A DNA stretch of 10,752 nucleotides from an uncultured Planctomycetaceae bacterium (GTDB lineage Bacteria > Planctomycetota > Planctomycetia > Pirellulales > Pirellulaceae): positions 1-10,752 of the forward strand of contig CALBSZ010000120.1 of the NCBI GenBank assembly GCA_937967665.1, given 5' to 3'. This document shows, in pieces, positions 6,544 through 10,752 of the stretch. The position numbers and the translations under genes are program-made. Numbering within the stretch: position 1 is the stretch's first letter; each line of letters opens with the position of its first letter. The notes beneath the pieces are model-generated. The model was not told where the DNA came from and did not search any database. It was given only the letters and a program-made list of their open reading frames with translations.

Positions 6544-7674
6544 TTAGTGTAACAACTGATGCAGTTGCTGCAGCGAAGCAATGACGCGATTGTAACGGTT
6601 TATCTGACTTACTGAATCTACCCGCACACTTTCCGAGACGCGGCGATCGCGAGTTCGCAATAGGGCGTCGAGAAAGTCGGGGACTTGCTGAACCACCAGG
6701 TCCAGTTCCACAGCCTTTTGCATCGAAAACACCGAAATGTTCGCCGAACCCAGGATCACGCGCTGCTCATCGAACAACATCAGCTTGGAATGAATCATCT
6801 TGTCGGTCAAATAGACAGCAATGTCGCATCGCCGATAAATCGCATGCAGGGCCCGATAGTTGATGTCGTTGCCGATGTTCGCGGTCCGGGAAAACAGCAT
6901 CGTCACGCGGACGCCCCGTTGCGACGCGGCAATGATCGCCGCAGTGATGTCCGGATCGCCGATGTAGGCCATTTCGACGTACAGCGAATGCCGAGTCGCG
7001 TCAATCAAGTCGATCATCACCGGCTTGATTTCGAACTGCTTGCGCCCGGCGCTGACCCTGTTCACAACAAACTCAATCGATCGGTCCAGGTCCAGTTCGA
7101 CGCGGCCCGCGTTCCGATCCTCAAACCGTTCGATCAGATCGCCGCCGATGATCTCCACCATGTAATCGCGATAGCGGCGGTGCCGGTCTTCGACGTTGAT
7201 ACTGCCCGTCAGCATGACATGCCGATCGAAGATGTAGTACTTGGTATGCGTGTGGTCCACCCATTCCATCGTCACATGGGGATGGTTCATCAGCCGGCGA
7301 CTCAGTGCGTCGTCACGATCGTCGGCCACGTAGGTATTCGGAAACGTCACGCTGCGAATGCCGTACAGGATTCGCTTGCCGAAAGAAATCGGCACGTTGA
7401 AGAACGGCTTGCGGTTCATTTCGATCCGCTCGTACATGAAGGCGTCCGTATCCTTCTTGATCCGCACCTGCACTCCGCGTTCGGCAGCCTCCAGCACGGC
7501 CCGCCCCACCTGATTGCCGATCTCGTCATTCCGCCAGACGAACATGTGTATTTCGATCAATTCGCGCGCGGCGGCGAGATTCGCCAGGACGCGGGAAAAG
7601 GTGAGCGCCGCGCCGTCGTCGTCGGCCAGGTCGGACAGCAAACGGATCGAGTTGTTGGCTTCCGTCGTGGACAT
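6544..7674 (-). CDS. Phospholipase D-like protein with two HKD motifs (cardiolipin synthase-like)
   Basis: A 376-residue protein of the PLD superfamily. Two complete HxK(x)4D motifs are visible: HTKYYIFD (H143, K145, D150), followed by TGSIN, and HSKLMLFD (H295, K297, D302), followed by LGSAN. Each half should contribute one motif to a single active site with a phospho-histidine intermediate. Known reactions of this family are phosphatidyl transfer (cardiolipin synthesis) and phosphodiester hydrolysis. No N-terminal membrane helices are seen, more like ClsB than ClsA of E. coli. I chose the start MSTTEANN because it follows the stop of the hydrolase gene by 14 bp and has a GGAG ribosome site (7683-7686). 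The longer start at 7809 would run 121 bp into the hydrolase gene with no family similarity. Its position between an Ntn hydrolase and a lipid acyltransferase supports a lipid substrate; DNA or other phosphodiesters cannot be excluded. Confidence 0.9.
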   Translation of the reverse strand: MSTTEANNSIRLLSDLADDDGAALTFSRVLANLAAARELIEIHMFVWRNDEIGNQVGRAVLEAAERGVQVRIKKDTDAFMYERIEMNRKPFFNVPISFGKRILYGIRSVTFPNTYVADDRDDALSRRLMNHPHVTMEWVDHTHTKYYIFDRHVMLTGSINVEDRHRRYRDYMVEIIGGDLIERFEDRNAGRVELDLDRSIEFVVNRVSAGRKQFEIKPVMIDLIDATRHSLYVEMAYIGDPDITAAIIAASQRGVRVTMLFSRTANIGNDINYRALHAIYRRCDIAVYLTDKMIHSKLMLFDEQRVILGSANISVFSMQKAVELDLVVQQVPDFLDALLRTRDRRVSESVRVDSVSQINRYNRVIASLQQLHQLLH

Positions 7675-7688
7675 CGCGGGATCTCCGA

Positions 7689-8867
7689 CTACAGCGCGAA
7701 CTCCACGAACTCCGCTTCGCAGGCGTTGTTGTAGGCAGCCCTCAACTTCCGCTGGCCGGGAAAGAACTGCAGGCAGGCGGTTGTGTGCCAGTAGTCGCTG
7801 TGCATGCAAATCGTATCCGCGCTGGGGCGTCCCTCCGGGCCGTGATCCGACATGACTTCATGGATCTGTGCGGAATCGAAACAGTCGACCTTCATGAACT
7901 TTTCGACAAATTGACAATCGCGGACGTCGGCCGACTGGTGGATTCGCCGGTCGCGCAGGGCCTGCGGCGCACGACAGGAAAACACCGCCTCCTCGGCCAC
8001 TTCCACGGGGCGCATCGTCTTCGTGTGAAAGCGATTGGAATGAAAGATGCGATCTTCGCCGGAGCGCGGCCAACGCAACTCTGCTTTCGTGCTCGACAAT
8101 TCCAGCGACGCGATATTCCCCTCCGCATCCGCCAGCATCAACAAGCCGCCGCCCCAACGCGTTGCCCGCGTGAGCAGTTCCGCCGCTTCGACAACCGTCC
8201 GGCACGTCGCCAACGCTTCCGCAATCCACATCGATAGCGTCGGCGCCGGACGCTTCCCGTCTGTCGTATGGGCATAGTTGTAGGTGATGCACAACCCGGC
8301 TTCATTGATACCGTCCACAGCGCCACACATCGGCGCTGCCATAAACTCCAACGACCGCAAGCGGCCCTGCGGGCGGCATTCGCGCAGCGTGTACAGCGGG
8401 CGCACCATCGGCAGGTAGTCGAAGTTGTGCGCCACAATCGGCTGCCCATCCGCTGACGACGTCTTCGTGACCGCTACGGCCGAACAGGCGGCCGCGACCG
8501 GAACCACCGCCACTTGCGTCAAATCGGACATGACGGGTTCCATTGCATTTAACAAGCAGATGCTGCGCGGCGTCAGTCAGCCCCCCTTGGCAACCCCCCG
8601 TCGCCGAGCGTTGGCGGTGGGAAGCGTCTCGGTCAGACCACGCGTCAAGATCTTCTTGGCTTTGAACTCCGCCAGTCGGCGAAAAACAGACAACGGCATC
8701 CAGCGCGCCTTCGCCAACTGTACCGCTTCCAGCTCGGTAAAAACTTCCAAAGCCTTGCGGATCTTCTTGCCCAGTGCGGTTCCCTGAGCCAAACCCATCT
8801 CCCAGGCATCGCCTTGACAGACGACGTCGAGTGTTACCGGGTGGCGGACTTTTTCCGAATGCGTCAT
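7689..8867 (-). pseudogene. C45-family Ntn hydrolase (AAT/NAAA-like) interrupted by an in-frame TGA
   Basis: The two halves are in the same reading frame, separated only by a TGA at 8577-8579. The first half (96 codons, ATG at 8867 with a good AAGGAAG site 6 bp upstream) shows the family's N-terminal region, including GDAWEMGLAQGTALGKKI. The second half continues with LTPRSICLLNAMEPV and reaches the likely nucleophile Cys in AAACSAVAV (residue 128 of the joined protein), then VAHNFDY, GINEAGLCITYNY and further core strands. Joined length is 392 residues, usual for acyl-coenzyme A:6-aminopenicillanate acyltransferase-like (peptidase C45) proteins, which self-cleave before the Cys and act on amide-linked acyl groups. 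The TGA most simply replaces a Gly codon (GGA to TGA). The core reads intact on both sides. It may therefore be a recent nonsense mutation, a sequencing error, a readthrough gene, or a two-part gene with restart at TTG 8555 or ATG 8543. It heads the putative lipid operon. Confidence 0.8.
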
Positions 8868-9118
8868 GTCGTGCTTCCTTGATCGTTGATCCTGTCCGCA
8901 AGCACCGTCAGCCGGAGGAAAACGGCCCTCGCTGCCGGGAGGCAAATACATCCCACCCAGGCATCCCACCCAGGATCGCCCATAACTTCCCCCCTAGCAA
9001 GCAGTTGCCTACATGTTACTCGTCGAGCGTCCGATCGCAACGGCAAGCCGTTCCGGTACGTGTCGACACTCAAGGACGCGCACGAGTAGGTCAGACAATG
9101 CCCGGGGAACCCAATAGG
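8868..9118. other. Divergent intergenic region, mostly without recognised features
   Basis: This stretch separates the minus-strand hydrolase from the plus-strand recombinase. It should hold the hydrolase promoter, but I find no convincing boxes. Visible elements are a 13-bp tandem duplication CATCCCACCCAGG (8949-8974), an inverted repeat AACGGC-AA-GCCGTT (9039-9052) and the palindrome GTGTCGACAC (9060-9069). All are short enough to occur by chance. Open frames here on either strand look like shadows. Confidence 0.6.
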
Positions 9119-9146
9119 TTGACATTTGTTCAGCATGTGTTAGAAA
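9119..9146 (+). promoter_or_regulatory. Sigma70-like promoter of the tyrosine recombinase gene
   Basis: A perfect TTGACA (9119-9124) is followed after 16 bp by TAGAAA (9141-9146), which matches the -10 consensus at 4 of 6 positions. The -10 box is preceded by TGT, an extended -10 element. Transcription would start near 9153, leaving a leader of about 65 bases before the ATG with its GAGGT site. The recombinase is thus probably expressed on its own. Confidence 0.5.
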
Positions 9147-9218
9147 TCGTCTCAATGGAGTGCTGACCCGGCAAATTGGATGCGTCCCTTGAACTCGTAA
9201 ATCGCGAGGTACGATCGC

Positions 9219-10523
9219 ATGCCCGCCACGGCACCGCCCGCAACGTCCATTTCCACCTACAACAACGGCCAGCCTTATCGGCAGCCCAACGGCCGCGCGG
9301 CTGCCGCTCTGCCCGTTGTCGATCACACGGCGACCCACCACGCAATCATTCGCGGCACGCCCACAGCGGCACGCTTTATTGCGACCGTTGTGGAAGAGAT
9401 GAGACTGCGCAACTACGCGCGCTCGTCTTGGGAAAACTACCAGACGGCGCTGCGAGGATTCCTCCGCTGGTTTGGAGACCGCCCCCATCGCGTGACCAGA
9501 GACGATGTCCGCCGCTACTTGCTGTTTCTCGTCGACGCTGGCCAGAGCAGTAGCTGGGTGTCCGTGAATCTATCGGCGATCCGCACCGCCTTTGACAAAC
9601 TCTGCAATCGCCAGGTCACGCTCGGCCTGGCAACTCCACGACGTCCCACAACACTCCCGGTGGTGCTCAGCGAAAAGGAAGTCCGGCGTTTGCTGGAAGC
9701 AGCGCCGCGTCTTCATGACAAACTCGTACTCGCCCTGATGTACGCGACGGGGCTGCGAGTCAGTGAAGCGTCGCGCATCCGCTGGCGCGATGTCGACTTC
9801 GACCGGCAAGTCATCAAGGTCTGGCAGGGAAAAGGGAAAACGGACCGTCAGGTCGTGTTGCCGCAGTCGCTGCGCGGGTTGTTGCAAGACCTGTCGCGCA
9901 CGGCAGCGCCAGACGACTTCGTCTTTCGAGGCGAGCGCGCGAAACGGCATATCTCTCCGCGCACCGTTCAACGGATCATGCAGCGTGCCGTCGATATCGC
10001 CGGCATCGGCAAGCGAGCGACGCCGCACACACTGAGACACACGTTTGCGACCCATGCATTCGAATACGGTTGCGACATTCGCCGGATTCAAAAGCAACTC
10101 GGGCACGTGCGTCTCGACACAACGACGATTTACGTCAAAGTCGCCCGCCCGTCTGATCCCGCCGCCATGACCAGCCCATTAGACAAATTAGCCGGTCAAC
10201 AACGAACGCAAGCAGCGTGCCCGCGAGTCGGTTCCCTGCGGATTCGCCTGGACCCGCAACCTTCGGAAAATGGTCTGCGACGAGCTCTGGCCACGCTGCT
10301 GATCCGCGGCGCTCGCGAATCCGTTGAACTTGCCGGCATCGGGGTCCGTGAGATTCGTCCCGGCTGGGTAACCCTTGAAATCCCGCCATTTGAAACCTGG
10401 CAAGCAACGCTTTCCCGCCTGACCACCGCCGAGCAACAGCGGATCGCCGAGCCCGCCTTTTTCGAAATACTGCAGCACGAACTGCCCCGCCGCCTTCTCC
10501 AGCAACCCCCAGCCCCGACTTAG
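9219..10523 (+). CDS. Tyrosine recombinase (XerC/D-like integrase) with an extra C-terminal domain
   Basis: A 434-residue site-specific recombinase. After a low-complexity N-terminal tail (1-47), residues about 50-135 form the SAM-like core-binding domain (RNYARSSWENYQTALRGFL). Residues about 148-320 form the catalytic domain. The full active-site set is visible: R180 in ATGLRVSE, K205 in GKGKTDR, H270 and R273 in HTLRHTFATH, H296 in QLGHVRL and the nucleophile Y305 in TTTIYVKV. It should cut and rejoin DNA through a 3'-phosphotyrosine. The insertion specific to integron integrases is absent, so it is Xer-like rather than IntI. Residues about 325-434 extend well beyond the usual end of the family and form a separate alpha/beta-looking region (ALATLLIRGARESVELAGIG, GWVTLEIPPFETW). 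GAGGT lies 8 bp before the ATG. It is divergent from the lipid operon and has its own promoter. No att site or flanking element is recognised, so it may be a chromosomal paralogue or part of a mobile element extending to the right. Confidence 0.93.
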   Translation: MPATAPPATSISTYNNGQPYRQPNGRAAAALPVVDHTATHHAIIRGTPTAARFIATVVEEMRLRNYARSSWENYQTALRGFLRWFGDRPHRVTRDDVRRYLLFLVDAGQSSSWVSVNLSAIRTAFDKLCNRQVTLGLATPRRPTTLPVVLSEKEVRRLLEAAPRLHDKLVLALMYATGLRVSEASRIRWRDVDFDRQVIKVWQGKGKTDRQVVLPQSLRGLLQDLSRTAAPDDFVFRGERAKRHISPRTVQRIMQRAVDIAGIGKRATPHTLRHTFATHAFEYGCDIRRIQKQLGHVRLDTTTIYVKVARPSDPAAMTSPLDKLAGQQRTQAACPRVGSLRIRLDPQPSENGLRRALATLLIRGARESVELAGIGVREIRPGWVTLEIPPFETWQATLSRLTTAEQQRIAEPAFFEILQHELPRRLLQQPPAPT

Positions 10524-10752
10524 ACGGACCACCGGAACGAATTCAACGATTCCGCCCCCGCCACTCCACCCTTCCCACGCGCCGCCCCGACTCCATCGCG
10601 CTCACATTGCCCAAGTGTCCACCAAACCGCAAGAAAAGACTTGCATTTTGGCAGCCTCTTCGTCAGAATTCCTACGAGTACCCGATTTTCATCCGCATCG
10701 TGTCTTTCAAAGCCCCGCATAGACGACACGTTGTCGCAAATTCACTACGTTG
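10524..10752. other. Region after the recombinase; one doubtful minus-strand ORF
   Basis: No terminator hairpin with a U-tract was found. A minus-strand ORF (10520-10729, GTG start, 69 residues) overlaps the end of the recombinase gene by 4 bp. Its first 45 residues (ENRVLVGILTKRLPKCKSF and following) look protein-like. The rest is low-complexity Gly/Ala, and no family is recognised. No ribosome site is evident. I do not call it a gene. Confidence 0.4.

Noticed and set aside
6685..7734. Plus-strand open frame of 349 codons
   Set aside because: It is antisense to the PLD-like gene, whose two HKD motifs are on the minus strand. The plus frame has a His/Arg/Val-rich composition typical of a shadow.
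7675..7809. 45-residue N-terminal extension of the PLD-like protein
   Set aside because: It would overlap the hydrolase gene by 121 bp and shows no family similarity. A GGAG site directly precedes the ATG at 7674.
8556..8579. Selenocysteine insertion at the TGA of the hydrolase gene
   Set aside because: The position corresponds to a Gly in the likely ancestral sequence, not to the nucleophile Cys. The downstream sequence offers only a weak 4-bp stem (GCAG-CAT-CTGC) at unsuitable spacing for a bacterial SECIS.
9060..9069. Palindrome GTGTCGACAC as recombinase core site
   Set aside because: A 10-bp palindrome is expected several times by chance in a window of this size, and it has no flanking arm repeats.
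9219..10523. Integron integrase (IntI) and attC cassettes
   Set aside because: The extra motif specific to IntI is absent between the lysine hairpin and the HxxR motif, and no attC-like folded sites were found in the flanks.

Overview
The window looks like a chromosomal stretch from a moderately GC-rich planctomycete, probably close to Pirellulaceae. This is an inference from style: a secreted HEAT-repeat protein with a charged mid-domain, weak or absent Shine-Dalgarno sites at some genes, a large unusual lipid acyltransferase fusion, and short palindromic repeats between genes. No rRNA, tRNA or species marker is present, so the assignment is tentative.

Layout. All genes except the last run on the minus strand. 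From right to left in transcription order: (i) a C45/acyl-coenzyme A:6-aminopenicillanate acyltransferase-like Ntn hydrolase (7689-8867), interrupted by one in-frame TGA; (ii) a two-HKD phospholipase D/cardiolipin synthase-like protein (6544-7674); (iii) a 1017-residue membrane protein joining a glycerolipid acyltransferase to a permuted papain-like (YiiX/NlpC-P60 type) domain (3463-6516); (iv) a possible 61-residue ORF whose ATG overlaps the TGA of the fusion gene (3281-3466). Genes i-iii are separated by only 14 and 27 bp and look like an operon for lipid or acyl-amide chemistry. A second unit starts at a sigma70-like promoter (3228-3256): a secreted HEAT-repeat protein (2281-3180) followed, with a one-base TAATG overlap, by a fumarylacetoacetase-family enzyme (1427-2281). 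Three palindromic repeats (1321-1406) lie just after this unit. Then come about 340 bp with at most a doubtful small ORF, and a LysR-type regulator (62-982) whose stop codon lies in a 14-bp minisatellite (1-70).

On the plus strand at the right, a tyrosine recombinase with all catalytic residues and an extra C-terminal domain (9219-10523) has its own promoter, with a perfect TTGACA. It is divergent from the lipid operon. The last 229 bp hold no gene that I can support firmly.

Main points of interest. First, the single in-frame TGA in the Ntn hydrolase: it separates the propeptide region from the nucleophile half without any frameshift. Second, the fusion of a cytosolic acyltransferase to a probably periplasmic permuted papain-like domain. 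Third, the co-occurrence of a permuted papain-like domain, a PLD and an NAAA/AAT-like Ntn hydrolase. This is the same trio of enzyme folds that makes and breaks N-acyl phospholipids and N-acylethanolamines in animals, and it suggests, as a hypothesis only, a bacterial N-acyl lipid cycle.
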